Numbered from the stretch's first letter, positions 26,397-34,370 are shown. The stretch is DNA of 64,000 bases from Ignavibacteriota bacterium (GCA_016212665.1 JACREZ010000027.1:38349-102348), one strand, 5' to 3'. The notes: a model not told the origin generated them from the sequence alone. Numbers and translations: made by a program.

Positions 26397-26809
26397 GGGT
26401 GTTTCAGGTTTTAAATTCATTTCGAGAAACATCCCCCTTGGTCCCCCTTCAAAGGGGGAATACTTTTTACAGTTGTTCAGGGTTCATGATTACTATTAAC
26501 GTTGAGGGATATCTCCCTTGTTCCATCCCGAAATAAATTCGGGACTAGTTCTTCAACAAGGGAGCATGTTTAGTTCTGAATTCCGTTGAGGGGCTGTTTC
26601 AAAGGTGCGAACTCCTTGGGTGTCATTCATACGAGAGCAGGAATCCATGTCACTTTCGACGATTCCGGATTCCCGTTGGCACGGGAATGACAAGTATAAA
26701 GACTTTTTAGATAGCCTTTTATCAGAGGAAGTTGATTATTTCTATGGATTGGAGTGGGCGGAGTTTTTGAACCGGTGCAGCTAATATAGCAGACTATACT
26801 GGCGGTTTC
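26397..26809. repeat. Cluster of stable inverted repeats, no gene
   Basis: Contains tccccctt/aaggggga (26442-26459); a nested structure in which ctcccttgtt (26513-26522) pairs perfectly with aacaagggag (26555-26564) around an inner hairpin tcccgaa/ttcggga (26526-26544); and attcccgt-tggc-acgggaat (26669-26688) enclosed by tgtca/tgaca (26649-26692). The last has the look of the widely dispersed GGATTCCCG...CGGGAATGACA repeats. The reverse-strand frame through it is open but shows no gene character. Confidence 0.65.
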
Positions 26810-27187
26810 GATTGTGTGTCTCGCCAAGTCGATTGTATGTCTGGCGAAGTCGATTGTATGCTTTGCCAAGTCAATTGTATGCCTCGCCAAGTCGATTGTA
26901 TGTCTCGCTAAGTCGATTGTACGTCTCGCCAAGTCGATTGTTTGTCTTGCCAAGTCGATTGTACGTCTCGCCAAGTCGATTGTACGTCTAGCGAAGTCGA
27001 TTGTATGCCTCGCCAAGTCGATTGTATGTCTGGCTAAGTCGATTGTATGCTTTGCCAAGTCAATTGTACGTCTCGCCAAGTCGATTGTACGCCTCGCCAA
27101 GTCGATTGTACGCCTCGCCAAGTCGATTGTTCGTCTCGCGAAGTCGATTGTATGCCTCGCCAAGTTGATTGTATGTCCAGTGAAGTT
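26810..27187. repeat. 21-bp tandem array, 18 units arranged as two 9-unit blocks
   Basis: Consensus GATTGTAYGYCTCGCCAAGTC, 18 contiguous units without gaps; the last is degenerate. Unit variants recur with a period of nine: units 2-4 (tctggcgaag, ctttgccaag, aattg start) match units 11-13, unit 7 matches 16 (gattgtt), and unit 9 matches 18 (tctagcg/tccagtg), so the array is two tandem 189-bp blocks. Because 21 is a multiple of three and no stop occurs in several frames, long frames run through it on both strands (heptads such as LARRTID on the reverse strand, CLAKSIV on the forward). None has credible gene flanks. Confidence 0.9.
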
Positions 27188-27490
27188 GGGTTATTTTGTG
27201 GAAATGCCTGTATTTTGGTAGTTTTGAGTGGATTTTGGTATTGCGGAGTTTTTTGTAGAACCTTTGACCGCCAAGGTCACGAAGTTGAGACTAAATTTTG
27301 AAGAGGGTTGGTTGTATTTTGGGCTGGGAAGATGAATTACGTTTGCGGAGCATATTTTTTCTATGTTGGATAATTAACGTATTAGTTCATTTTGTCAAAT
27401 CGCTTGTAATGGTCTTGAATAAGATTGTCGGGTTAAAATAATCAATTCATCTTTTTTGGGGTTCGTTCCTTTTCTTATGAGTTTGCAGTC
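27188..27490. other. Gene-free spacer
   Basis: G/T-rich sequence with loosely repeated attttggta/gttttgagtggattttgg and a ccgccaaggtcacgaag fragment of the TTCGTGG repeat family. No gene, RNA gene or terminator is seen. Confidence 0.4.
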
Positions 27491-27820
27491 TCACACGTTA
27501 CATTTACATTTTTTTTCTTTCAGGATTCGTTTCTGTTCCATCGTCGAATGAACGAACGTGCGTTGGATTGCTTCTCCCGTTGCTAATTTGCTATCGAGCG
27601 GAGTGCGGTGGAGGTAGCCGCGACGTTTCATCTCTTTCACCAACGCTTCGTGCCGGTTGAAGAGCGCTTTTGTTTTTCCAATCCATCGTAGTGTTTCGGG
27701 ATGGTCGGCATATCCTTTTTTATTTTTTGTGATGATTGTCCAGACAGCATGGAGTTCGCGATGCTCGCCAAGCAAGTGTTGGCGGCAAAGCATTTTCGGT
27801 GGTAGATCCCAGATGCGCAT
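27491..27820 (-). CDS. Pyrimidine-dimer DNA glycosylase / endonuclease V-like protein
   Basis: 109 residues. CRQHLLGEHRELHAVW and KALFNRHEALVKEMKRRGY correspond to the two helices of phage T4 endonuclease V (HLMAEYRELPRVF and RKRQIELIAECLKRGF), including the catalytic Glu in EHREL (PF03013 type, from memory). T4 enzyme uses its N-terminal Thr2 as nucleophile; here the N-terminus is MRIWDLPP, so that residue is missing or replaced and the activity may differ. The ATG at 27820 is chosen over a TTG two codons earlier. It ends in the basic KEKKCKCNV. It stands alone beside repeat arrays. Confidence 0.65.
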   Translation of the reverse strand: MRIWDLPPKMLCRQHLLGEHRELHAVWTIITKNKKGYADHPETLRWIGKTKALFNRHEALVKEMKRRGYLHRTPLDSKLATGEAIQRTFVHSTMEQKRILKEKKCKCNV

Positions 27821-27891
27821 AATCAATGCAAAATTAGAAATTAAAAATTAAAAATGGAAAAAGTAAATCAGTAATCAGTAGTCAGTACGAG

Positions 27892-28371
27892 TTATTGTTT
27901 TACAATTCTGAGTCGGTCGAGGTTGTGTTCGACAAATTCATCGTCGTATTGTTTCGCTAAATCAAAATGTTTTTTTGAAAATTCAATTTTAGACATCGCG
28001 TTAATCTTTTCTTCACCAAACTGTTCAAGTAAATCCCGGGTTGCAAGGTTATCAATTAACATATCCCAGAAGTTTTGGATGTTGTATTCATCAATAAAGT
28101 CCCTCAACTCCGTATCCATATCAAACGTAGGAAAGAAGCTCAGGAGAGATTCATCAAATTCAATCCACTTCGTTTGTCCGGCGAGAGCAGCGTAACTATA
28201 CACTTGTTGCTCGATATCTTCAACATCTTGTTCCATTTCCTCATCAGTTGCCGCGTGGCTGTTGACAAGCCACTCTCCGAGAAAGACTGTTTTCAGCAAT
28301 GCTTTGTACTGGTCTTTTGAGAGTGTTATTGTAATCTCGTCTTTGTTTGTTGGTAGTTTGTGGATGTTCAT
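27892..28371 (-). CDS. Hypothetical acidic cytoplasmic protein
   Basis: 159 residues, strongly acidic, no signal peptide or membrane helix. Begins NKDEITITLSKDQYKALLKTVFLGEWLVNS and continues with helical, Asp/Glu-rich segments (TDEEMEQDVEDIEQQVYSYA, FIDEYNIQNFWDMLIDNLATRDLL). I do not recognise the family with certainty; it resembles conserved uncharacterised bacterial proteins of ~150 residues. Gaps on both sides are filled with simple repeats (GTCATTAGTC and TTAAAAATT types). Confidence 0.6.
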   Translation of the reverse strand: MNIHKLPTNKDEITITLSKDQYKALLKTVFLGEWLVNSHAATDEEMEQDVEDIEQQVYSYAALAGQTKWIEFDESLLSFFPTFDMDTELRDFIDEYNIQNFWDMLIDNLATRDLLEQFGEEKINAMSKIEFSKKHFDLAKQYDDEFVEHNLDRLRIVKQ

Positions 28372-28545
28372 ATCAAAGCAAAATGAAAAATAGTTATTGG
28401 TTATCTGTTATTCGTTTTTGATTATTGGTCAATAGTCATTGGTCATTAGTCATTAGTCATCAGTCATTTGTTTGTAACCCGTAACCAGTTATCTTTGACC
28501 TATTATAAAAGAATAAATCCGAAATCTCCAATCCGAAATCCGAAA
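28372..28545. repeat. Mixed simple repeats
   Basis: Consecutive blocks of different families: ggtcattagtcattagtcatcagtcatt (28438-28470 region), gtaacccgtaaccagtta (~28475), and the TTTCGGATT family on the reverse strand (28514-28549). No gene. Confidence 0.7.
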
Positions 28546-29556
28546 TCATTCATTAATGACCCAGGGTTCTAAAAGTTTCTCATCCAATCCTTCGAGGAAG
28601 CGGGAAGGTTTGGAGAGGATGACTCCTGTTTCCCGTTCATAAATATTGATTGGATAAGTGATGATGAGATTTTCTTTCGCACGTGTGCATGCAACATACA
28701 TAAGTCGGCGTTCTTCTTCAAGTTCTTCGGGATTGTTTGCCGAATGGATGGAAGGGAAGCGTCCATCGAGAGCATAGATGATGAAGACGGAGTTCCATTC
28801 GAGTCCTTTTGCGCTGTGAATGGTTGAGAGCGTGAGGAGTTCGTCATCGGGCGTGGGCGCGCTCATGTCGTAAATGCTTTCGGTTGGCGGTTCGAGCGCT
28901 AAATCGGTGAGGAGTGCACTCGTGTCAGAATATCGGGCGGCGATTTGCTCGAACATCTCAAGGTCTTTTCCACGTTTGATGAAATCATCATAATGATTTT
29001 TGAAGATGGGATGATAGTAATTGATGATTCCTGCAACTCGTTCCGATGGTGAATTCTTTTCCGAGAGAAGTTTTTTGAAGGTGCTGAAGAGTGTTCTGAC
29101 ATTTTCGGGATATCCTTGATAGTGTTCCCAAAAGTCGGAGGAGTTTGAAGGAAGTTTTCTTGTGATGATATCGTCAATAACACGCTCTGCAGTACGGGGA
29201 CCGACGCCATCAACCAACATGAGAATGCGATTCCAAGCGACAACATCGCGGGGATTATCAAGCACACGCAAGTAGGCGATAATATCTTTGATGTGCGCTG
29301 TTTCGATGAACTTGAATCCGCCGAACTTTTGAAACGCGATTCCGGCTTTGGTGAGTTCGATTTCCAAATCGAATGAAAGGAAGGAGGAGCGAAATAAAAT
29401 GGCAATGTCTTTCAATGACAAGCCGTTTTCTCTCAGTTCAAGAACTTTCTGCACAACGAAGCGCGATTGGAGGTTTTCGTTCTCCGCAACGACGAGTTGC
29501 GGGAGCGAACCGCCCGGTTTATTTGTGTAGAGGAGTTTGGAGTATTTGTGACGCAC
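28546..29556 (-). pseudogene. UvrD/PcrA-type helicase, C-terminal half (split gene)
   Basis: 336 residues covering helicase motifs V and VI and the 2B region: AILFRSSFLSFDLEIELTKAGI, GVGPRTAERVIDDI, TLSTIHSAKGLEWNSVFI (V) and EERRLMYVACTRAKENL (VI). No Walker A or B. The frame opens with GTG at 29556; in-frame codons upstream (F-T-S-K) run to a TAA at about 29568, so no normal start is evident. The missing half lies at 30788-31768 on the same strand; together they make one normal SF1A helicase with the break between motif IV (ENYRST) and the KYSKLLYTNKPGG segment. The coding sequence is otherwise intact, so a split but functional enzyme is possible. Confidence 0.8.
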
Positions 29557-29676
29557 TTTACTTGTGAATTACTTCATAGTGAGAGGTACTGGATTTATGG
29601 AGTACTGGAGTTATGGATTATTGGGCTAGAATTGTTGTATGATTGAATTCAATGTAATTCTTTTTGCAAGATTTGG
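29557..29676. repeat. Gap between helicase half and DUF433 gene with ACTGGAGTTATGG repeats
   Basis: Contains ggtactggatttatggagtactggagttatgg, a tandem simple repeat of the type that marks other intergenic gaps in this window. It forms one edge of the insertion that separates the helicase halves. Confidence 0.5.
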
Positions 29677-29886
29677 TTAGGTGACAAGTTGCGCCGCAAA
29701 ATGTATTGCGGCTTTAATTTGTTCGGTTGTAAGAAATGGAAATTCTTCTTTGATATCATCAAAAGAAAAACCTTCCTCAAACATTTCAATAATAATGTAA
29801 ACCGGAAAACGTGTACCGTTAAGTACCGGAAGTCCGTCCATTATTTCTTGATCTATTGTAATGAATTCTGGTTCCAAGTGTCGCAC
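29677..29886 (-). CDS. DUF433 family protein (VapB-like antitoxin type)
   Basis: 69 residues matching the DUF433 pattern: an initial ITIDQEIMDGLPVLNGTRFPVYIIIEMFEEGFSFDDIKEEFPFLTTEQIKAAI, a small helix-turn-helix-like fold. DUF433 proteins are usually the antitoxin of a PIN-like DUF5615 toxin. Here no such toxin is adjacent, so it is an orphan, inserted between the two halves of a helicase gene. Confidence 0.85.
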   Translation of the reverse strand: MRHLEPEFITIDQEIMDGLPVLNGTRFPVYIIIEMFEEGFSFDDIKEEFPFLTTEQIKAAIHFAAQLVT

Positions 29887-29936
29887 TAAAATTCTTGAAA
29901 AATGTATCTATTTATTTCTAGAAAATCAACAATTTG

Positions 29937-30785
29937 TTAAGGTGTGGGTTTACTAATAAGTTGAAACTCTGCAATTAGTATCAATCCAAGTTCAGACTCA
30001 CGCACATACGATTGAAGGAGATGAATTTCGCCTGATGAATACCAAAATGGAAATTTCTGAGTTTCGCTTTTTTGTTCGTGTGTGACGATGTTGTACTCGA
30101 ACGGTTCGGTGACGTCAACAATTTTCTCGAATTGTTTCGGCTTGGTGATGTTTCCGAAAAGCAACATTGGCGCATCATCAAGGCTTCGCTTTGAAACCAT
30201 GAGTGAATTCAGACAACGTGCTTCGTCTGCCTCAGATGCTTTGTCGGGGATACGTGTGCAAACGGTGATAACATTGCTGATTCCCAAATCAATGATGCCA
30301 ATGAGCGCAGATTCGAAATTATAAGACTTCAATCCAGAGTATGTGATGTTATCGTGCGAGCGAATCGGGTAACTGCTAAATAACGCATTGCCCGTTTGCC
30401 GACCGGAGAGTGTGATGTTTTCTCCGAATGCTTTATACATTCCCATTTCTTTCGCGAGTTCTTCAAACGTATCTGTTCTATCTTTTATTTCCGGATAACG
30501 AACGACTTGTTGAACAGCGACGATGTCCACTTTTTCTTTCTTGAGAAGCGCGGCAGTTTTCACAACATCTTTTCGTTCGATTTTTTTTGATAATGTTTTC
30601 AAATCAAAACTTGCTGTGCGAAATGTCAGTTCTTGTACCAATGGCTTTTTTGTCAATGGAGGAGGTGGAGGTGGCTGTGTTGTTTCTTCGCGTTTGATTT
30701 CTTTCGGGGGGCAACCGGTCAGAATGAAAGTTAAAAGTAAAAAGTTAAAAATTACAACTATATTTTTGAGATTATTCAGTTTCAT
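29937..30785 (-). CDS. Endonuclease/exonuclease/phosphatase-fold lipoprotein, probably inactive
   Basis: 282 residues. Signal peptide with lipobox LTGC at ~24, then a Pro-run (QPPPPPPLTKKP). Residues ~55-280 follow the EEP (DNase I-like) fold: FRTASFDLKTL (normally FNxxxL), VDIVAVQQVVRY (normally QExx), GRQTGNALFSSYPI and MLLFGNITKP (normally GDFN). The catalytic Glu, the DFN Asp and the final SDH histidine all appear changed or absent, so hydrolysis is doubtful. The ATG lies 2 bases after the stop of the helicase N-terminal half, and its ribosome-binding site (aggaat) is inside that gene. Confidence 0.65.
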   Translation of the reverse strand: MKLNNLKNIVVIFNFLLLTFILTGCPPKEIKREETTQPPPPPPLTKKPLVQELTFRTASFDLKTLSKKIERKDVVKTAALLKKEKVDIVAVQQVVRYPEIKDRTDTFEELAKEMGMYKAFGENITLSGRQTGNALFSSYPIRSHDNITYSGLKSYNFESALIGIIDLGISNVITVCTRIPDKASEADEARCLNSLMVSKRSLDDAPMLLFGNITKPKQFEKIVDVTEPFEYNIVTHEQKSETQKFPFWYSSGEIHLLQSYVRESELGLILIAEFQLISKPTP

Positions 30786-30787
30786 AG

Positions 30788-31768
30788 TTACTCAATTCCT
30801 GCTTGTAAGATTGCGTTGGCGACGTTTAAGATTGGCTGAGTGCTTCGATAGTTTTCTTCGAGTTTGATGATTTTACAATCGGTAATCTGTTCGGGAAAGT
30901 CGAGGATGTTCCGAATGGTCGCGCCGCGGAACGCGTAGATTGCCTGTGAATCATCACCCACGACCATGAGATTATTGTACTTCGATGCAAGTGATTTGAC
31001 AATTTCCGATTGGAGTTTGTTCGTGTCCTGAAATTCATCAACCATAATGTATTTGCATTGGTCGGCAAGAATTTGTTTGACGCTTTCCTGCGTGTTCAGG
31101 AGTTGCAAAAGATTGATGAGTAAATCATCGTAGTCCATGAGATTGTGAGATTTCTTATACAACACATACGCCTTACAAACGTTTCCAATTTCTTCTTCGA
31201 GTTCTTTGTAATGTGGATAATCATTGACAAGTAAATCGCCGAGAGGTTGCATCATGTTGACCGAACGACTGTACAAATCGTACAGAGTTTCTTTCTTCGG
31301 GAAACGTCTTTGTTTGGTGTCGAGTTTCAATCTTGTACGTATGAGGTTGATGACATCTTCAGCATCTCGTTGGTCGAGAATGGTGAAATTACTATCGTAG
31401 CCGAGGAGCGAGCCGTATTTTCTCAAAACAGAATTTGCATACGCATGAAATGTCCCGCCGCTGACATTTTCGCATCGGTCATCAAGTAAAATGGAGGCGC
31501 GACGAAGCATTTCCTGTGCGGCTTTCCGTGTAAATGTAAGAAGCAAAATGTGTTTCGGATTCACTCCAAGTTCCACCAAATATGCAACACGGTAAACAAT
31601 TGTTCGTGTTTTTCCTGTCCCAGCACCTGCAATTATCAGATGCGGACCATTCACGGAAGTAACCGCCTCGTATTGCGACACATTCAACTCGTTCTTGTAA
31701 TCAATAAGAAAACGATGCGGCGTGATGACGTGGAGTTCTGTCGATTTTTTGAGGGTGAAGGTTTTCAA
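30788..31768 (-). pseudogene. UvrD/PcrA-type helicase, N-terminal half (split gene)
   Basis: 326 residues with SF1A motifs: Q motif NVSQYEAVTS, Walker A IIAGAGTGKTRT, Ia LLLTFTRKAAQEM, Walker B IMVDEFQDTN, III VVGDDSQAIYAFRGA and IV LEENYRSTQPILNVANAI. It stops at ILQAGIE just where related helicases continue into the segment found at the start of 28546-29556. On its own it has 1A, 1B and part of 2A but no motif V or VI, so it cannot be a complete helicase. Either the gene was interrupted by the 1.2-kb segment 29557-30787, or the halves are translated separately and associate. Confidence 0.8.
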
Positions 31769-32042
31769 TTGATTTGTTGACGGTTGATAGTTTACAGTTT
31801 TCGGTTTCCTGTTTACAGTTAAAAAGTTGGCTTTATTTGAAGTTCACAATGATTTCGATTTGTGGTGCAAAAGTAGAAAAGAGTCTTTGTCTCAACTACT
31901 TTGTACTTAATACTCAAATTCTACGGCGAAATATATCAAATGAAGGAGGAATAGACAAGGTTGTCTTGGTTGTTGAGAGTGAATATAGTACATTCATTCC
32001 GGTTGAAAAATACTCTTTTTATTGATATACTTTGATGTGAGA
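31769..32042. other. Divergent intergenic region between helicase N-half and fic
   Basis: Begins with simple repeats (ttgacggttgatagtttacagttttcggtttcctgtttacagtt, 31780-31825). An open forward frame at 31774-32025 shows no gene character. No clear promoter consensus, although tatactttg at 32026-32034 is close to TAnnTTTG for fic. Confidence 0.4.
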
Positions 32043-33485
32043 ATGACCAATTATTCTGAAGTAAACAAGCAAGGGTTTATGTTTGATGATTCAAAAATAC
32101 GCCAAGCAGATGCCTCGTACAAATCATTTCCTTCTTTCAATGAATGGGCTACCTGTTTTGTGAATAATGAGCGGTGGGAAAAATATTCGACTATTCTAAA
32201 AAGAAAGGATGAAATATCAGCCGAGATGTTGGGCCGTGCGCAAGAGATTGTCAAACGAGCGGCGGCGATTGATACGGGTGCAATTGAAGGATTGTATGAA
32301 GTTGACAGGGGATTTACTTTTACGGTTGCAACACAAGCGGCAATGTGGGAATCGCTCCTTGAAAGCAAAGGTCAAAATGTGAAAGCGTTGTTTCAATCCC
32401 AACTTGAAGCGTATGATTATGTTTTGGATTTCGCTACGAAACGAACTCCGATTGCAGAAGCATGGATAAGAACACTTCACTCTGAAATTTGTAAACCTCA
32501 GGCAACCTACCCGGTTTATACTACCGTTGGTATTCAGGAGCAACCTCTTCCAAAAGGAAAATATAAAGTTAATCCGAATCATGTCATGCGTTCGGACGGA
32601 AAAATTCACTCGTATTCACCCGTAGATTTAACTCCTGCAGAAATGCACAGGTTTTGTAATGAACTGAACAGTGAAGCATTTCAATCTGCTCACCCAATTT
32701 TACAGGCATCATTTGCACATTATGCTTTTGTCGTAATTCATCCTTTCGCAGATGGAAACGGAAGAGTGGCTCGTGCGTTAGCGTCCGCTTTTACGTACAG
32801 GGCTTACTCAATTCCTGTTTTAGTTTTGATGGATGAAAGAGAAGCGTATTACGACACTTTAGAAGCGGCTGACAATGGAGACTATCAGAAGTTCATTGAT
32901 TTTGTTTTGGAGAGAGGGATAGATTCAATAAAGATGATGGAGGAGAGTTTCTCTGCGGCAAAAGCACCGGATGCAAATGGGGCGATTTCAACTATAAAGA
33001 GTCTTTATGTTACGAAAGGAGGGTATTCGCATGAGGAAGTGGACAAGATTGGATCTTTATTCTTTCAATCATTTTTAAAAGAACTAAAAGAATTGGCTAT
33101 TAAATATCAAGTACCTCAACAGATTCGTATTGATGTTCAAACGACAAGTAATGGATATGAAGACAGAAAAAGCATGTACAGAATCCCCATTTCGTCTAAA
33201 GTGAACGGAATTTCACTTACATTTCATGCTTCTCCTCCTGCAACCCTAAGTTATTCAGTATCATTTTTATTATTAGTGCCAAAAGATTGTGATAAAGAGG
33301 ACGAGTTTGTTATAAGGTGGGTATCGTCGAATACTGATTTTAAAGCTCGATTGACAGAGATAGTACCTCAAATTAAAAGTTCACTAACAATCCGCATAAA
33401 AATATTTCTAGAAAAAGTATTTGGAGATGTTCTTACAAAGATAGCTATTCAAGCTAAACAAAAAGTAAAGGGTTCAGTCATCTAA
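32043..33485 (+). CDS. Fic-domain AMP-transferase with N-terminal inhibitory motif (class II)
   Basis: 480 residues from the ATG at 32043. The Fic core motif HPFADGNGRVAR begins at about residue 233 (catalytic His plus the Gly/Asn/Arg anion hole). A TGAIEG motif at about residues 78-83 fits the (S/T)xxxE(G/N) inhibitory helix, whose Glu blocks ATP binding; this places it in class II (self-inhibited). The segment ~320-480 is an additional C-terminal domain with no motif I recognise (it includes predicted beta structure, KVNGISLTFHASPPATLSYS). Fic enzymes usually AMPylate a Thr/Tyr of a target; the target is unknown. Confidence 0.9.
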   Translation: MTNYSEVNKQGFMFDDSKIRQADASYKSFPSFNEWATCFVNNERWEKYSTILKRKDEISAEMLGRAQEIVKRAAAIDTGAIEGLYEVDRGFTFTVATQAAMWESLLESKGQNVKALFQSQLEAYDYVLDFATKRTPIAEAWIRTLHSEICKPQATYPVYTTVGIQEQPLPKGKYKVNPNHVMRSDGKIHSYSPVDLTPAEMHRFCNELNSEAFQSAHPILQASFAHYAFVVIHPFADGNGRVARALASAFTYRAYSIPVLVLMDEREAYYDTLEAADNGDYQKFIDFVLERGIDSIKMMEESFSAAKAPDANGAISTIKSLYVTKGGYSHEEVDKIGSLFFQSFLKELKELAIKYQVPQQIRIDVQTTSNGYEDRKSMYRIPISSKVNGISLTFHASPPATLSYSVSFLLLVPKDCDKEDEFVIRWVSSNTDFKARLTEIVPQIKSSLTIRIKIFLEKVFGDVLTKIAIQAKQKVKGSVI

Positions 33486-33505
33486 TTTTTCGAAAATTTG
33501 GTCAA

Positions 33506-33536
33506 TTGTAAATCAAGCGAGAATATGCTATATTTG
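33506..33536 (+). promoter_or_regulatory. Bacteroidota-type promoter for the tRNA-Lys/tRNA-Leu unit
   Basis: TTG at 33506-33508, 20-nt spacer, TATATTTG at 33529-33536, an exact TAnnTTTG -7 box. Transcription should begin near 33542, about 90 bases before tRNA-Lys. The leader contains a small ggca-gaaa-tgcc hairpin (33603-33614). Confidence 0.7.
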
Positions 33537-33634
33537 CACAGTTCAAAATAAGAGCAAGAGAGGTAACACGAAAAACAATTCAAAAAGGTCAATAACCTGT
33601 AAGGCAGAAATGCCTATCTTGCTGAACTGATGTA

Positions 33635-33706
33635 GAGCCCGTAGCTCAGTGGTAGAGCATTTGCCTTTTAAGCAAAGGGCCGTTGGTTCGATCCCAACCG
33701 GGCTCA
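33635..33706 (+). tRNA. tRNA-Lys (anticodon TTT)
   Basis: 72 bases plus no encoded CCA. Acceptor gagcccg/cgggctc, D arm gctcagtggtagagc, anticodon arm tttgc-cttttaa-gcaaa with TTT, T arm ccgttggttcgatcccaacc... wait-free 5-bp T stem (gttgg/ccaac) with loop ttcgatc. Confidence 0.95.
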
Positions 33707-33784
33707 CTGAAGCAGTTAAAAGTTGAAAATTAGAAGTTAAAAATTTTCATTTTTTACTTTTCACTTTTAATTTTGCATTAATAC

Positions 33785-33871
33785 GCGCGAGTGGTGGAAT
33801 TGGCAGACACACCATCTTGAGGGGGTGGCGTCCGAAAGGGCATGCGAGTTCAAGTCTCGCCTCGCGCACCA
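33785..33871 (+). tRNA. tRNA-Leu (anticodon GAG), CCA encoded
   Basis: 87 bases. Acceptor gcgcgag/ctcgcgc, discriminator A and encoded CCA at 33869-33871. Anticodon arm ccatc-ttgaggg-ggtgg with GAG, a long variable arm (gcgtccgaaagggcatgc) typical of class II tRNAs, and T arm gcgag-ttcaagt-ctcgc. It follows tRNA-Lys by 78 bases of AAAGTTAAAA-type simple repeat. Confidence 0.95.
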
Positions 33872-33916
33872 AAGTTTATGAAGTACTTCACACACAACAA
33901 TCGAACGGTGGGTTTT

Positions 33917-34318
33917 ATGCGTACTATCAGTGTGTTAATTTTTGTATTCATGCTTTCAGTTTCTGCTTTCTCGGATGTGCTAAAAGACGGTTCGTTTCAA
34001 GCCACAAGCGATGGTTCAAACGTAACGCTTCGATGGATTACTGAAGATGAATCAAGCGTTGCACGGTTTGAAATTGAGAAACGCTCAGGAACTGACGGAG
34101 AATATAAAACGATAGCATCGGTTGAACCGCGTAATCTTTCGATTTATGAATTTGTTGATTATTCGGCGATGAATAAAACAAGTTCGTTGTATCAATATCG
34201 AATCAAAGTTGTGTTTACCAATGGAGCGAACCCGTTGTATGTCGGACCGGTGACAGTAACCCATTCGGTTTCCGGCGTAAGAAAAACGTGGGGAAGTATC
34301 AAAGCACTTTTCCGGTAA
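33917..34318 (+). CDS. Secreted fibronectin type III-like protein
   Basis: 133 residues from the ATG at 33917. Signal peptide (TISVLIFVFMLSVSAFS), then a single beta-sandwich domain: GSNVTLRWITEDESSVARFEIEKRSGTDGEYKTIASVEP, YEFVDYSAMNKTSSLYQYRIKVVF, the pattern of fibronectin III domains found in FCB surface proteins. It ends shortly after the domain with no T9SS sorting tail. An alternative ATG at 33878 lies only 7 bases after the tRNA. A terminator follows 20 bases after the stop. Confidence 0.75.
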   Translation: MRTISVLIFVFMLSVSAFSDVLKDGSFQATSDGSNVTLRWITEDESSVARFEIEKRSGTDGEYKTIASVEPRNLSIYEFVDYSAMNKTSSLYQYRIKVVFTNGANPLYVGPVTVTHSVSGVRKTWGSIKALFR

Positions 34319-34338
34319 TGAATTATTGATGAATTATG

Positions 34339-34370
34339 AAAGAGCGAGACTGTTGTTTCGCTCTTTTTGT
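34339..34370 (+). terminator. Rho-independent terminator
   Basis: aaagagcga (34339-34347) pairs perfectly with tcgctcttt (34358-34366), 10-nt loop, continuing into tttttg. It ends the tRNA/fibronectin-like unit ahead of maf. Confidence 0.75.

Noticed and set aside
26627..27163. Long reverse-strand frame of heptad repeats (LARRTID) over the 21-bp array
   Set aside because: It starts inside the array, all frames there lack stops because the unit is 21 bp without stop words, and its C-terminal part is a translation of a dispersed inverted repeat.
26810..27187. CRISPR array
   Set aside because: Units are contiguous 21-mers with no unique spacers, and no cas genes are nearby.
26814..27221. Forward-strand frame of CLAKSIV heptads over the same array
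   Set aside because: Same cause: a periodic stop-free repeat; no ribosome-binding site, no flanking domain.
28546..31768. Prokaryotic defence island built around the split helicase
   Set aside because: No nuclease, methylase or other known defence partner is adjacent; the genes between the halves are an envelope lipoprotein and an antitoxin-like protein.
31774..32025. Forward frame upstream of fic
   Set aside because: It begins in simple repeats and shows no domain or start signal.
33842..33916. Gene start overlapping tRNA-Leu for the fibronectin-like protein
   Set aside because: The first codons lie inside the tRNA; the ATG at 33917 directly precedes a clean signal peptide.
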